64,000 bases of DNA from Thermonema rossianum DSM 10300 (GTDB lineage Bacteria > Bacteroidota > Bacteroidia > Cytophagales > Thermonemataceae): positions 62,001 through 126,000 of the forward strand of contig NZ_AUGC01000008.1 in assembly GCF_000426825.1 (NCBI RefSeq). Direction: 5' to 3'. The notes beneath the pieces are model-generated. The model had not been told where the DNA came from. It saw only the letters and a list, made by a program, of their open reading frames with translations, and made no database searches. The stretch's first letter is position 1. Every line of letters begins with the position of its first letter. Below, one piece after another: positions 18,545 through 26,766 of the stretch. A program made the position numbers and the translations under genes.

Positions 18545-19384
18545 TTATAAAACAGCTTCCAACGGGAAGGTTTCTTTCAGGCGGATGCCTTTTTCGGTGC
18601 GATGCACGCGTGCGCATTGATGGCGGGCATCATGTTCGAAGAAAAACACATAATCGTTTTGTACGGTTTCTTCGAGCATGCGGGCTTTCTCTTCGAAGGT
18701 AAGCAAGGGGCGCACGTCGTAGCCCATGACATAATGCACCGGTATATGGGCATGAGAAGGAATAAGGTCGGCAGCGTACACAATCCGCTGTTTACCATAA
18801 TGGATGATGGGAATCAGCTGTTTTTCCGTGTGACCGTCGGCAAAAAAGAAATCGATGTGCTCGAAAGGCGAAGGCTGCCCTTCTTCTATAAAGTGTAAAT
18901 GCCCGCTTTCCTTAATGGGCATGAAGTTTTCCTGCAAGAAAGAGTGTACTTCCCGGGCGTTGGGGTGCGTAGCCCATTCCCAATGGCGCGTGTTAGACCA
19001 GTAGCGTGCATTGGGAAAAGTCAGGCTATACCGCTCTCCTTGTTTCTGCACGGCACCGCCCACGTGGTCAAAGTGCAAGTGGGTAAGGATGACATCCGTT
19101 ACTTCGGTAGGTGAGAAGCCCGCTTTTTGAATAGAGCCGAGCAGGCTGTCGTCGCCATGCAGATAGTAGTGCTTAAAGAAGCTTTCAGGCTGCTTGTTGC
19201 CAATGCCCGTGTCTATGAGTATGAGACGGTTGCCGTCTTCGATGAGCAAACAGCGCATGGCCCAGGTGCACATGTTGTTTTCGTCGGCAGGCACATAGCG
19301 TTGCCATATAGACTTAGGGACGATGCCAAACATCGCCCCACCGTCTAATTTAAAAAAGCCGGTTTCTATAACGTGTAATTGCAT
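18545..19384 (-). CDS. MBL-fold metallo-hydrolase
   Basis: 279 residues with the metallo-beta-lactamase motif HLHFDHVGG, preceded by LILIDTGIGN, and later metal ligands in FFADGHTEKQ and YAADLIPSHAHIP. The layout resembles AHL-lactonase-like and N-acyl-hydrolase members; the substrate is unknown. The ATG at 19384 (MQLHVIETG) is the natural family start and lies 16 nt past the accA stop, so it is probably cotranscribed. Confidence 0.88.
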   Translation of the reverse strand: MQLHVIETGFFKLDGGAMFGIVPKSIWQRYVPADENNMCTWAMRCLLIEDGNRLILIDTGIGNKQPESFFKHYYLHGDDSLLGSIQKAGFSPTEVTDVILTHLHFDHVGGAVQKQGERYSLTFPNARYWSNTRHWEWATHPNAREVHSFLQENFMPIKESGHLHFIEEGQPSPFEHIDFFFADGHTEKQLIPIIHYGKQRIVYAADLIPSHAHIPVHYVMGYDVRPLLTFEEKARMLEETVQNDYVFFFEHDARHQCARVHRTEKGIRLKETFPLEAVL

Positions 19385-19400
19385 TGGTTCTCTTCTGTTT

Positions 19401-20375
19401 TTAAGCCGGGTTTTCAATGAATACGCCCATGCGTGAAAATTTGTCGATACGGGCAGCCAGCAACTGCGTCGTATCTTCTTTTTTCAACGTTTCGATATCA
19501 CGCAAAATGAACTCCTTCACTGTTTGGAAGGTCGTTTCCGGGTCTTGATGGGCGCCGCCCAACGGTTCGGGAATAATGCCGTCAATCAGTTTATTGTTGA
19601 GCATGTCTTCGGCTGTGAGCTTGAGCGCTTCGGCAGCCTGCTCTTTGTAATCCCAGCTGCGCCACAGAATAGAAGAGCAGGACTCGGGCGATATGACCGA
19701 ATACCAGGTGTTTTCAAGCATATACACGCGGTCGCCGATGGCTATGCCCAAGGCACCACCTGAAGCCCCTTCACCAATGACAATGCAGATGATGGGCACT
19801 TTAATACGAAACATTTCGCGCAGGTTGCGGGCGATGGCTTCCCCTTGACCGCGCTCTTCGGCTTCCATGCCGGGAAAGGCACCGGGCGTATCTATGAGCG
19901 TGACAATCGGCTTGTCAAATTTTTCAGCCAGTCGCATCAGGCGCAAGGCTTTGCGGTAGCCTTCGGGGTTGGCCATGCCAAAGTTGCGGTATTGGCGCTC
20001 TTTGGTGTTGCGCCCTTTCTGATGCCCTATAAACATGATGGTTTGCTCGCCGATGCGCCCGAAGCCGCCCACAATGGCTTTGTCGTCGCGCACTTGGCGG
20101 TCGCCGTGCAGCTCAATGAACTCTTCACAGAGCGCGCGGATATAGTCCATGGTGTAGGGACGTTCGGGATGGCGCGACAGCTGCACACGTTGCCAGGGGG
20201 TCAGGTTGCTGTAGGTTTCCTTTTTCAATTTCTGAATGCTTTCCTTCAGACTGTTGATAGCTTCATCAAAGCTATGTGTATTTTTTTCTTTTGCCATCTG
20301 AATCATTTCTTCAAGCTTCGCCTCCAGTTCGGCGATGGGTTTTTCAAAGTCGAGATACACTTTGTTGTTTGCCAT
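19401..20375 (-). CDS. accA: Acetyl-CoA carboxylase carboxyltransferase subunit alpha
   Basis: Carboxyltransferase alpha subunit that, with AccD, moves the carboxyl group from biotin to acetyl-CoA to make malonyl-CoA for fatty acid synthesis. 324 residues, the normal length. Signatures: N-terminal [46 protein letters not shown], and the oxyanion Gly pairs in [15 protein letters not shown]. It starts 2 nt after the HIT gene stop, an operon. Confidence 0.97.
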   Translation of the reverse strand: MANNKVYLDFEKPIAELEAKLEEMIQMAKEKNTHSFDEAINSLKESIQKLKKETYSNLTPWQRVQLSRHPERPYTMDYIRALCEEFIELHGDRQVRDDKAIVGGFGRIGEQTIMFIGHQKGRNTKERQYRNFGMANPEGYRKALRLMRLAEKFDKPIVTLIDTPGAFPGMEAEERGQGEAIARNLREMFRIKVPIICIVIGEGASGGALGIAIGDRVYMLENTWYSVISPESCSSILWRSWDYKEQAAEALKLTAEDMLNNKLIDGIIPEPLGGAHQDPETTFQTVKEFILRDIETLKKEDTTQLLAARIDKFSRMGVFIENPA

Positions 20376-20377
20376 AA

Positions 20378-20782
20378 TTAAGTGTTTTGTTTTTCAAATG
20401 CACTTCTGATGGATGCAGCCACGGCAGCCAATTCTTCGGGGGTGGCTTTCATCCGGTGTGCAAAGTTAATATCATGAATTGAATTGAGCGGTATCAAGTG
20501 GACATGGGCATGAGGTACTTCCAAACCGACTACTGCCACGCCAATACGTTGGCAGGGTACCACCGCCTCGATGGCTTTGGCTACTTTTTTTGAAAAAACG
20601 TGCAAGCCGGCCAGCAGGTCGTCGGGCAGGTCAAAGATATAGTCTATTTCTTCTTTGGGAATGACCAGCGTGTGCCCTTTGGCTACGGGCATGATGTCGA
20701 GGAAAGCCAGATAACGCTCATCTTCGGCAATTTTATGGCAGGGTATTTCGCCACGCACGATTTTGGTAAATATAGAAGCCAT
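20378..20782 (-). CDS. HIT family nucleotide-binding protein
   Basis: 134 residues with the histidine triad HAHVHLIPL near the C-terminus and the N-terminal [10 protein letters not shown] found in Hint-type purine nucleoside phosphoramidases. The start at 20782 (MASIFTKIV) matches the family; upstream codons overlap the greA terminator. Sandwiched between greA and accA with 2 nt to accA. Confidence 0.95.
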   Translation of the reverse strand: MASIFTKIVRGEIPCHKIAEDERYLAFLDIMPVAKGHTLVIPKEEIDYIFDLPDDLLAGLHVFSKKVAKAIEAVVPCQRIGVAVVGLEVPHAHVHLIPLNSIHDINFAHRMKATPEELAAVAASIRSAFEKQNT

Positions 20783-20819
20783 AGCGTTTTGCGGATTTGG
20801 TGTTAGGGTAAATATCATG

Positions 20820-20851
20820 AAAAAAGCCGGTAAGCACAAGCTTTACCGGCG
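20820..20851 (-). terminator. Rho-independent terminator after greA
   Basis: On the minus strand GCCGGTAAA-GCTTGTG-CTTACCGGC is followed by TTTTTT. It lies between greA and the HIT gene, so part of the greA transcripts should stop here. Confidence 0.8.
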
Positions 20852-20885
20852 TGGGTATGTTGGAATACTTTCATCTTTTGAAAGC

Positions 20886-21368
20886 TTACAGTTGCGCCAA
20901 CGAGATTTCGAGGATCTCGAAGGTGATGGTGCCTGCCGGCACGGTAATATCTACCTTTTCGCCTACTTTTTTGCCCAGCAAGCCTTTGCCTATGGGCGAC
21001 TGCACCGATATCTTGTTTTCTTTTAAATTGGCTTCTTCTTCGGGTACGAGTGTGTAGGTCATCTCCATGCCGTTTTTGGTGTTGCGTATTTTCACGGTGG
21101 TTAAAATAGACACTTTCGACAAGTCTATATTGCTCTCATCAATGATGCGCGCATTGCTGATAAGCTCTTCCAGCTGCGATATCTTCAGTTCCAGCAAGCC
21201 CTGTGCATCTTTTGCCGCATCATATTCTGCGTTTTCGCTGAGGTCACCTTTATCGCGAGCTTCGGCTATTTGACGGGCTATTTCGGCGCGTCCTTTGGTT
21301 TTCAGCTCCTGCAATTCGGCTTTCAATCGCTCCAATCCTTCTTTGGTATAATAATTTATCTTTGCCAT
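20886..21368 (-). CDS. greA: Transcription elongation factor GreA
   Basis: Rescues backtracked RNA polymerase by stimulating transcript cleavage through its secondary channel. 160 residues, full length: N-terminal coiled coil with the tip acidic residues in KGDLSENAEYDAAK, then a C-terminal FKBP-like domain ending in PAGTITFEILEISL. First gene of the run greA-HIT-accA-MBL-NqrM-like. Its leader carries a strong promoter and an attenuator-like hairpin (see those entries). Confidence 0.97.
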   Translation of the reverse strand: MAKINYYTKEGLERLKAELQELKTKGRAEIARQIAEARDKGDLSENAEYDAAKDAQGLLELKISQLEELISNARIIDESNIDLSKVSILTTVKIRNTKNGMEMTYTLVPEEEANLKENKISVQSPIGKGLLGKKVGEKVDITVPAGTITFEILEISLAQL

Positions 21369-21394
21369 AGAAATCTTTCTTTTGAATTACCCAT

Positions 21395-21439
21395 AAATAA
21401 AAAAGAGAACGGTCATATGTTTTACCATAGACCGCTCTT
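21395..21439 (-). terminator. Terminator-like attenuator in the greA leader
   Basis: On the minus strand AAGAGCGGTC pairs with GACCG-tt-CTCTT (10 bp, one 2-nt bulge), with a further inner TATG/CATA pairing, followed directly by TTTTATTT. It lies between the greA promoter (transcript start near 21450) and the greA ATG at 21368. It should release a leader RNA of about 55 nt unless bypassed. Confidence 0.65.
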
Positions 21440-21455
21440 GTTTTGTTCTTGATTA

Positions 21456-21486
21456 CAAAGGTAAAAAATCATTCTAAAAAAAGCAA
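21456..21486 (-). promoter_or_regulatory. greA promoter (TTG-N20-TACCTTTG)
   Basis: Minus strand: -33 TTG at 21484-21486, 20 nt gap, -7 TACCTTTG at 21456-21463. This is an exact match to the Bacteroidota primary-sigma promoter layout. Predicted start near 21450, giving a leader of about 80 nt. Confidence 0.75.
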
Positions 21487-21524
21487 GTGTTGCCACTTTC
21501 TCAACTTCCATCCTGAAAAAAACG

Positions 21525-21532
21525 TATATTTG
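21525..21532 (+). promoter_or_regulatory. -7 promoter box TATATTTG
   Basis: Exact TAnnTTTG match, 38 nt ahead of the ATG of the Lys/Cys-rich exported protein and divergent from the greA promoter. No clear -33 TTG at the right distance. Confidence 0.55.
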
Positions 21533-21570
21533 AGCGTTACTTGTTTGTTCATCTAAAAAACGATAAGGTT

Positions 21571-21846
21571 ATGAAACAATTTGTGGCATTGGTGTTTACT
21601 TTGGCATTGATGTTTTTTGCGCAGAACGCTTCTGCACAAGTGCAGGCCGTATCGCCGGCAGCACATCAAGTGAAGCAGGTGGAGAAGGTAGAAAAGAAAA
21701 AGTGTGACAAGTGCAAAGAAGGCAAGAAGTGTAAAAAGTGCAAAGCCAAAGCACATGCTAAAGCAGAAGAAAAAAGCTGCTGCAAGAAAGGCAAGAAAGA
21801 CGCTTGCGACAAGCGCAAAGAAGAATCGGAAGAAAACGACGACTAA
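21571..21846 (+). CDS. Small exported Lys/Cys-rich protein
   Basis: 91 residues. A signal peptide (residues 1-22, ending NASAQ) is followed by a short linker and a very basic region with repeated CxxC-type clusters: KKCDKCKEG, KKCKKCKAK, CCKKGKKD, DACDK. It ends in an acidic tail, EESEENDD. Lys and Cys make up most of the mature chain, suggesting metal or polyanion binding, but no family is recognised and low-complexity sequence can mislead. It has its own promoter and terminator. Confidence 0.75.
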   Translation: MKQFVALVFTLALMFFAQNASAQVQAVSPAAHQVKQVEKVEKKKCDKCKEGKKCKKCKAKAHAKAEEKSCCKKGKKDACDKRKEESEENDD

Positions 21847-21871
21847 CACACCGGAAGCTTAAGCAAAAAAG

Positions 21872-21899
21872 AAAGCGGGCAAAAGAAGTCCGCTTTTTT
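21872..21899 (+). terminator. Rho-independent terminator
   Basis: AAAGCGGGC-AAAAGAA-GTCCGCTTT stem with one G-T pair, continuing into a T run, 25 nt after the Lys/Cys-rich protein stop. Confidence 0.75.
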
Positions 21900-21959
21900 C
21901 TTTTATCATAAAGTTATCGCTAAATTTTAACCACAAAGCCGATAACTTTACACTACCTT

Positions 21960-23540
21960 ATGCGCTCTTTATTGCAACGTTCTTTTTGGCGGAAGCTCTT
22001 TTTTGCTTCCTTTATCGCACTTTTGTTGCTGCAGTTGCTTTTATTTATTCAGCTTGTACCCCCTTTGCCTTTGGGGCTAAGCCTGCTTTTTCTTTTCCTT
22101 TGGCTGTTGCAGGCCGCCATTGTGTGGGCGCTTTTTCGCTGCTTGCAAGACCTGCATCACGAGCTGGAAACGCAGACAGCCGGGCAGCAGGTAGCCCAGC
22201 AGTTGCTTGAGAGGCACCAGGCAGAGCTCGAAAAGGCATTACAAGACATTCAGGTGGTTAGTGAAATAGGTAAAAAAATTACGGCAAGCCTTTCCTTGGA
22301 AAAAACCCTGCATGTCATTGCCGGCTATTTGGACGGGCGCTTGCCTTATGAGGTGTTGGCCATTGTGCAGTATGATATGTTTCGTACTACCTTCGACACG
22401 GCATGCCACTTGCTGCGCACAGACAACGAACCGCCGCTTTCTGCATGGATTATAGAGGATGTTTGTGCTTACAGTCTTCGCCGCAGGCGTACTGTACATA
22501 CCCGCGATTTTCAGGAAGAAGGGGGCGAGTACATCGAGTCGGCGGTTGAAACGCCTATCCGCTCACTCGTTTGCGTGCCGCTCATCAGTTCGTCTATTAA
22601 GCTGGGCTGCTTGTATGTGGCTTCTTGTCAAGCCGGTGTGTACACAGCCGAAGAGGTGGACTTCCTTGAAAGTATTGCCGTTTATTTGGCCATTGCCATG
22701 GAGAATGCACAAGTGTATGCCCGTGTGGAAAAGCAAACCGAGCAAATCAAACTCAAAAACAAACGCATTACCGACAGCATCAACTATGCCAGTCATATCC
22801 AACAGTCCATCTTGCCCAAGATGGAAGACATACGGCGCGCTTTCCCGGAATCGTTTGTGATTTATGAGCCTAAAGATGTGGTGAGTGGCGACTTCTATTG
22901 GTTTCAAGAGGTAGGCAGCAAACAAATACTGGCCGCCGTTGATTGCACGGGGCATGGTGTGCCGGGGGCTTTCATGAGCCTGATTGGCGCTAACCTGCTC
23001 AATGAGATTGTGTTGGGGCGGGGTATCGTGGATCCGGACAGCATCTTGGCAGAATTGCACAAAGGCATTCAGCGCCTGCTCAAGCAAGACGAAACCAAAA
23101 TGCAAGACGGCATGGATGCCGGTATTTGCACTATCGACCGTCGTACGAAAATTATGAAGTTTGCCGGGGCTAAGATGCCTTTAATTTATATTCAACAAGG
23201 ACAAATGCACGAAATCAAAGGAGGAAAGAAGCCGGTAGGGGGCATATGGACCGTGGGCGAGGCCCCCAAGGCGTTTCATCGCCGCTTTGTGAATTTGACT
23301 ATCCCCACCACCTTCTATCTCTTTTCAGATGGCTACCCCGATCAATTTGGTGGACCCGAAGGGCGCAAGTTCATGCGTAAGCGCCTGCGGCGTTTGCTAA
23401 TGGACATCCACCGCCTGTCCATGGAACAGCAAAAAGAAATCCTTATCGAAACACTAAACAGTTGGCGCTATGGGGAGAATTACTTCCACAAACAGGTGGA
23501 TGATATTTTGCTATTGGGGGTGAAACTGCATTTATTATAG
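21960..23540 (+). CDS. GAF-SpoIIE protein phosphatase, membrane-anchored
   Basis: 526 residues. Two N-terminal membrane segments (about 11-62), a short coiled coil, a GAF domain (about 95-255), a second coiled coil, then a SpoIIE-type PP2C phosphatase domain with DVVSGDFYWF, DCTGHGVPGAFMS and SDGYPDQFGG supplying the metal-binding Asp residues. Such proteins usually dephosphorylate anti-anti-sigma factors in partner-switching cascades; no STAS or anti-sigma gene is adjacent. A near-consensus TAACTTTA box at 21943-21950 is so close to the ATG that the message would have almost no leader. Confidence 0.92.
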   Translation: MRSLLQRSFWRKLFFASFIALLLLQLLLFIQLVPPLPLGLSLLFLFLWLLQAAIVWALFRCLQDLHHELETQTAGQQVAQQLLERHQAELEKALQDIQVVSEIGKKITASLSLEKTLHVIAGYLDGRLPYEVLAIVQYDMFRTTFDTACHLLRTDNEPPLSAWIIEDVCAYSLRRRRTVHTRDFQEEGGEYIESAVETPIRSLVCVPLISSSIKLGCLYVASCQAGVYTAEEVDFLESIAVYLAIAMENAQVYARVEKQTEQIKLKNKRITDSINYASHIQQSILPKMEDIRRAFPESFVIYEPKDVVSGDFYWFQEVGSKQILAAVDCTGHGVPGAFMSLIGANLLNEIVLGRGIVDPDSILAELHKGIQRLLKQDETKMQDGMDAGICTIDRRTKIMKFAGAKMPLIYIQQGQMHEIKGGKKPVGGIWTVGEAPKAFHRRFVNLTIPTTFYLFSDGYPDQFGGPEGRKFMRKRLRRLLMDIHRLSMEQQKEILIETLNSWRYGENYFHKQVDDILLLGVKLHLL

Positions 23541-23553
23541 CAAGGCAACAAAC

Positions 23554-23580
23554 AAAAAAAGCGGGCTTTTGCCCGCTTTT
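23554..23580. terminator. Bidirectional Rho-independent terminator
   Basis: AAAAAAAGCGGGC-TTTT-GCCCGCTTTT. It is flanked by an A run and a T run, so it can stop both the phosphatase transcript and the tRNA transcript arriving from the other strand. Confidence 0.85.
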
Positions 23581-23582
23581 CG

Positions 23583-23656
23583 TGACCTCGGGAGGATTCG
23601 AACCCCCAACCTTCTGATCCGTAGTCAGATGCTCTATCCAATTGAGCTACGAGGCC
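23583..23656 (-). tRNA. tRNA-Arg (anticodon ACG)
   Basis: 74-nt cloverleaf on the minus strand: acceptor GGCCTCG/CGAGGTC, D arm GCTC..GAGC, anticodon arm TCTGA-CTACGGA-TCAGA with anticodon ACG (read as ICG), T arm GGGGG-TTCGAAT-CCTCC, discriminator A. The 3' CCA is not encoded. Confidence 0.95.
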
Positions 23657-23829
23657 TTTTGCTTTTTTCGACTTCGTTTTTCCGTCGAATTGCAATGCAA
23701 AGGTAGCAGCTTCGAAAAAACTGTGCAAGCATTTTTTGAAAATTTTTTTTGAAAAAAATGTACGTGCTTGTTTATCAGCAGGTTTTTTTTGTAAAAAAAA
23801 CGCCGGTGGTTGGTGTGTTTCTTTTGATT

Positions 23830-24984
23830 TCAAGGTTTCGGAAGATAGCGCGCCCGGAGGTGCCGTGCCAGCGGTTTTAATTTAGGCGCTTCACTGACTT
23901 CAAAAAAGATATGCGGACTTGCTTGTGTGGGCTTCGGTTGCATGAGCCACCGGTGCAACGCTTCCGGCTTGCCGGCTTCGTTGATTTCCTCAAGCACCAA
24001 GCCGTAGTAGAGCCCATCGGCATATTGATTGGCAACACTTTGCCAAAACGGATGCGCTGTGCCTACTATGGGCATGTGCCACGATAAATATTCATACAAT
24101 TTGGTGGGTACGCGACGGGCAATGCTTTTTTTAGGATGATACAGCATGAGTCCCACACCGCCTGCCCGTAAAGTTGCTTCTATGATATCGTACGCCACAG
24201 GCTGGAAGGAGACATGGCGGCTGTCAATGAAAGGGGCTTCCAACAAACGAAGCGCTTCGCTTGTAAGAGCAGGCGAAAGCTGTCCTGCCAATACTAAATG
24301 ATAGCGGCTATCGAGGGCGTGTAACCGGCGACAAAGCGCCACCGCTTCGAACAAACCAAAAAGGCTGCTAAGTGTGCCGGTCAGTACCAGGCGGAAAGGG
24401 TTGTGCACCGGAGCAGGTTGCGCATGCCGCCGCACCTTGTTGGCTATGCATAAGGCATGAGGATGCTTGCGCAAAGAGGGAATTTCCTCGGCATAGCAGG
24501 CTTCGGCATAAAGTATGCATTGCACGCGGGGCAAAAGAAGGCGGTAACATGCACGAACCATCCATGCCCAAAGGAAGCGAAACCGGTAACCTTCGTGTGC
24601 TTTTACGTTGGCTTCATAATTTTCTTGCAGGTCCAATATCAAATAAGCCCCTGAAAGCAAACGGTAAAGCAAGGCGAAAGGGAGCAACTCAAGTGCGCAA
24701 ACCATCACTACCCGGGGGCGCAGGTGCCAAAGCAAGCGCAAAAAGCGCATGACTGCCCCCAAGCGTGCGAAGGACAGGCGCCGCCCTCTGAATAAAGAAA
24801 ACTCATTGGCAGCTTGTGGCAGTCCGTATCCTGCAAAATAAAAACGTGCTTCGGGCAAATGGCGCCCCAATGCCCAACTTAGTTTGTGGTAATGTCGTAT
24901 ATCTCGAATGGGCTTCAACACCGAAGCAACTAAAATCACAATACCGTTGGGTTTCTTGCCTGCTGAAGCCGGAAGCCTGCTCAT
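23830..24984 (-). CDS. GT4-like (GT-B) glycosyltransferase
   Basis: 384 residues, no membrane anchor apart from hydrophobic patches. The N-terminal half carries a long Arg/Leu-rich stretch with LILDLQENYEANVKAH. The C-terminal Rossmann half has RLVLTGTLSSLFGLFEAV and VPTKLYEYLSWHMPIVGT, the latter being the sugar-nucleotide binding KLYEYL element of GT4-type enzymes. Likely builds a cell-surface polysaccharide or lipid glycan. Standing alone, its substrate is unknown. Confidence 0.85.
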   Translation of the reverse strand: MSRLPASAGKKPNGIVILVASVLKPIRDIRHYHKLSWALGRHLPEARFYFAGYGLPQAANEFSLFRGRRLSFARLGAVMRFLRLLWHLRPRVVMVCALELLPFALLYRLLSGAYLILDLQENYEANVKAHEGYRFRFLWAWMVRACYRLLLPRVQCILYAEACYAEEIPSLRKHPHALCIANKVRRHAQPAPVHNPFRLVLTGTLSSLFGLFEAVALCRRLHALDSRYHLVLAGQLSPALTSEALRLLEAPFIDSRHVSFQPVAYDIIEATLRAGGVGLMLYHPKKSIARRVPTKLYEYLSWHMPIVGTAHPFWQSVANQYADGLYYGLVLEEINEAGKPEALHRWLMQPKPTQASPHIFFEVSEAPKLKPLARHLRARYLPKP

Positions 24985-25032
24985 TGTGCAGTTTTTTATT
25001 ATATTTTCGCAACATACAAATTTTTTCAGCGA

Positions 25033-26091
25033 ATGCGGAAGCTACTGACAACCGTCTTATGCTTGCTTATCTTTCAAGGGGTTGCCCAGCAAGATATTTC
25101 ACACATCAATGCCCGTAAATTCATACGGCAGGTGTTGATGATTTATGCGCCGGAAGAGTATGCCATGCTGGAGACCTACTATCGCACACCTTCCGAGTTT
25201 ACTCTTTCCAATGCCACTTTTAAAGTAGGGCGCCATATAGATTTTTTGCACTATATCATTGACACGACACGCAAAGACCTGGCAATAAACTCGGTACCGG
25301 TGATGGTGCACGAAATGACACACCTTTATGCTCACCGTCGTGCTTATGCGCTCATTCAAAAACGGGGGATGCCCTTTTCGCCGGGGGATGAATACTTGTG
25401 TTTTTCTCTGGACACCACGCGTGAGGTGCTTGTGAAGCTGAAACCTACCCCGCCGGCACGCTTGATGGCAGCTTCGGTACCCGAAGTACTGCGTGAAAAC
25501 AAATTTTATGAGTTTATAGAGACCGATGACGAAAGCATGATGCCACAGCAGGAAGGCATCTATGGGCTGTTGGACGAGTGGCATGCTTACTTGCATAGCG
25601 CCCGGGTGGCTTTTGCCCTTCATCGTTTTTATGAACGTGAGGCATTTTATGGCGCCCTGACCACCGATTATAACGAGCGCCCCTTGCATGATGATAAGCC
25701 GTGGAAAGACTTTTTTACGAACTTCTACGAAATGTACCTGCCCTATATTGAGTTTAAGTATTACATCCTGCAGTACCTGGCTCATTGTAAGCAGCACCGG
25801 CCCGAAGTGTATGATTATATCATTTTTGAAGACGAAGCTTTTCGAAAGGCATATAAAATGATAGACGAGGCTTACAGGCAGGTGATTGCGCAGTTTATAG
25901 ACTACAAACCACGGGTGATGGATTTGCTCGCCAAGTTGAGCATAGACGTGTCGGAAGAAAACATGGGCGGGCAGTATTTCATGTTTATCAATGAATCGGG
26001 AATTGCTACTTATCAAAGCCTGTATGAAGCTTTTGAAAAAGAAATACAAAAAGAAGAACTTAGCGAAATAGATTTCTACTTAAAACAGTGA
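25033..26091 (+). CDS. Exported HExxH putative metallopeptidase, Ter-triad neighbour
   Basis: 352 residues with a signal peptide (MRKLLTTVLCLLIFQGVAQQ). A zinc-type motif MVHEMTHLYAH lies near residue 94, and a candidate third ligand Glu in LLDEWHAYLHS about 85 residues later, so the order fits a gluzincin-like site. I do not recognise a named family. The stop is followed after only 3 nt by the vWA gene, so it appears to be the first gene of the vWA-PP2C-kinase-coaX run. It may be the periplasmic effector or sensor of that system; this is inference from position. Confidence 0.75.
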   Translation: MRKLLTTVLCLLIFQGVAQQDISHINARKFIRQVLMIYAPEEYAMLETYYRTPSEFTLSNATFKVGRHIDFLHYIIDTTRKDLAINSVPVMVHEMTHLYAHRRAYALIQKRGMPFSPGDEYLCFSLDTTREVLVKLKPTPPARLMAASVPEVLRENKFYEFIETDDESMMPQQEGIYGLLDEWHAYLHSARVAFALHRFYEREAFYGALTTDYNERPLHDDKPWKDFFTNFYEMYLPYIEFKYYILQYLAHCKQHRPEVYDYIIFEDEAFRKAYKMIDEAYRQVIAQFIDYKPRVMDLLAKLSIDVSEENMGGQYFMFINESGIATYQSLYEAFEKEIQKEELSEIDFYLKQ

Positions 26092-26094
26092 GCT

Positions 26095-26766
26095 ATGCAA
26101 GGATTGCACTACAACGTGGATATAGTCATGTGCATTGATGCCACAGGCAGCATGTCGCCTATCATTGACCGTGTCAAAGAAAACGCGCTGCGCTTTTATG
26201 ACGACCTTATGGAAGTCATGCAGCAAAAAGCCAAAACCATAGACACGCTGCGTGTAAAGGTGATTGCTTTCCGTGACTTCTATTTCGACAAAGACAAAGC
26301 ACTTGAAATGTCGCCTTTCTTTGTGTTGCCCGATGAGCAAAGCCGTTTCAAAAGTTTTGTAGATGGTATTGTGGCAGATGGCGGAGGCGATGAGCCGGAA
26401 AATGGATTGGAAGCATTGGCTCTGGCCATCCGCTCGGAATGGAACAAAGAGGGCGATAAGCGCCGTCAAATCATCATCGTTTGGACCGACGCCAGCACGC
26501 ACCCCTTGGAACTGCATGCCGGCGCCAAGCCACAGTGGTATCCGGCCGATATGCCGGCCGACTTCGATGAACTGACCGACTGGTGGGAAGGGCAGTACAT
26601 GAGCCACACCGCCAAACGCTTGATTATTTACTCACCCGATGCTTATGCATGGACCGATATTGCCAATCATTGGGAAAATACCATACAATATCCGTCGAAG
26701 GCAGGTGAGGGGCTGAGCGAGGTGGATTATCAGACTATTTTGGATGCGATTGCCAATAGCGTATGA
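26095..26766 (+). CDS. TerY-like von Willebrand factor A domain protein
   Basis: 223 residues, a single cytoplasmic vWA domain. The metal-ion-dependent adhesion site is DATGS (D15, T17, S19), with the later elements GGGDEPENGLEAL and VWTDASTHPLEL. In tellurite-resistance-type loci a TerY vWA protein partners a PP2C phosphatase and a kinase, and exactly that order follows here. The stop overlaps the phosphatase start (ATGA). The presumed role is as scaffold or phosphorylation target of the triad. Confidence 0.88.
   Translation: MQGLHYNVDIVMCIDATGSMSPIIDRVKENALRFYDDLMEVMQQKAKTIDTLRVKVIAFRDFYFDKDKALEMSPFFVLPDEQSRFKSFVDGIVADGGGDEPENGLEALALAIRSEWNKEGDKRRQIIIVWTDASTHPLELHAGAKPQWYPADMPADFDELTDWWEGQYMSHTAKRLIIYSPDAYAWTDIANHWENTIQYPSKAGEGLSEVDYQTILDAIANSV

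Noticed and set aside
23480-23833. 117-codon minus-strand ORF
   Set aside because: Runs straight through the tRNA-Arg gene and a terminator; contains the VAQLDRASDYGSE-type false peptide that tRNA genes often produce.
25099-26049. 316-codon minus-strand ORF
   Set aside because: Antisense to the HExxH protein, which has a signal peptide, a metal motif and operon spacing.
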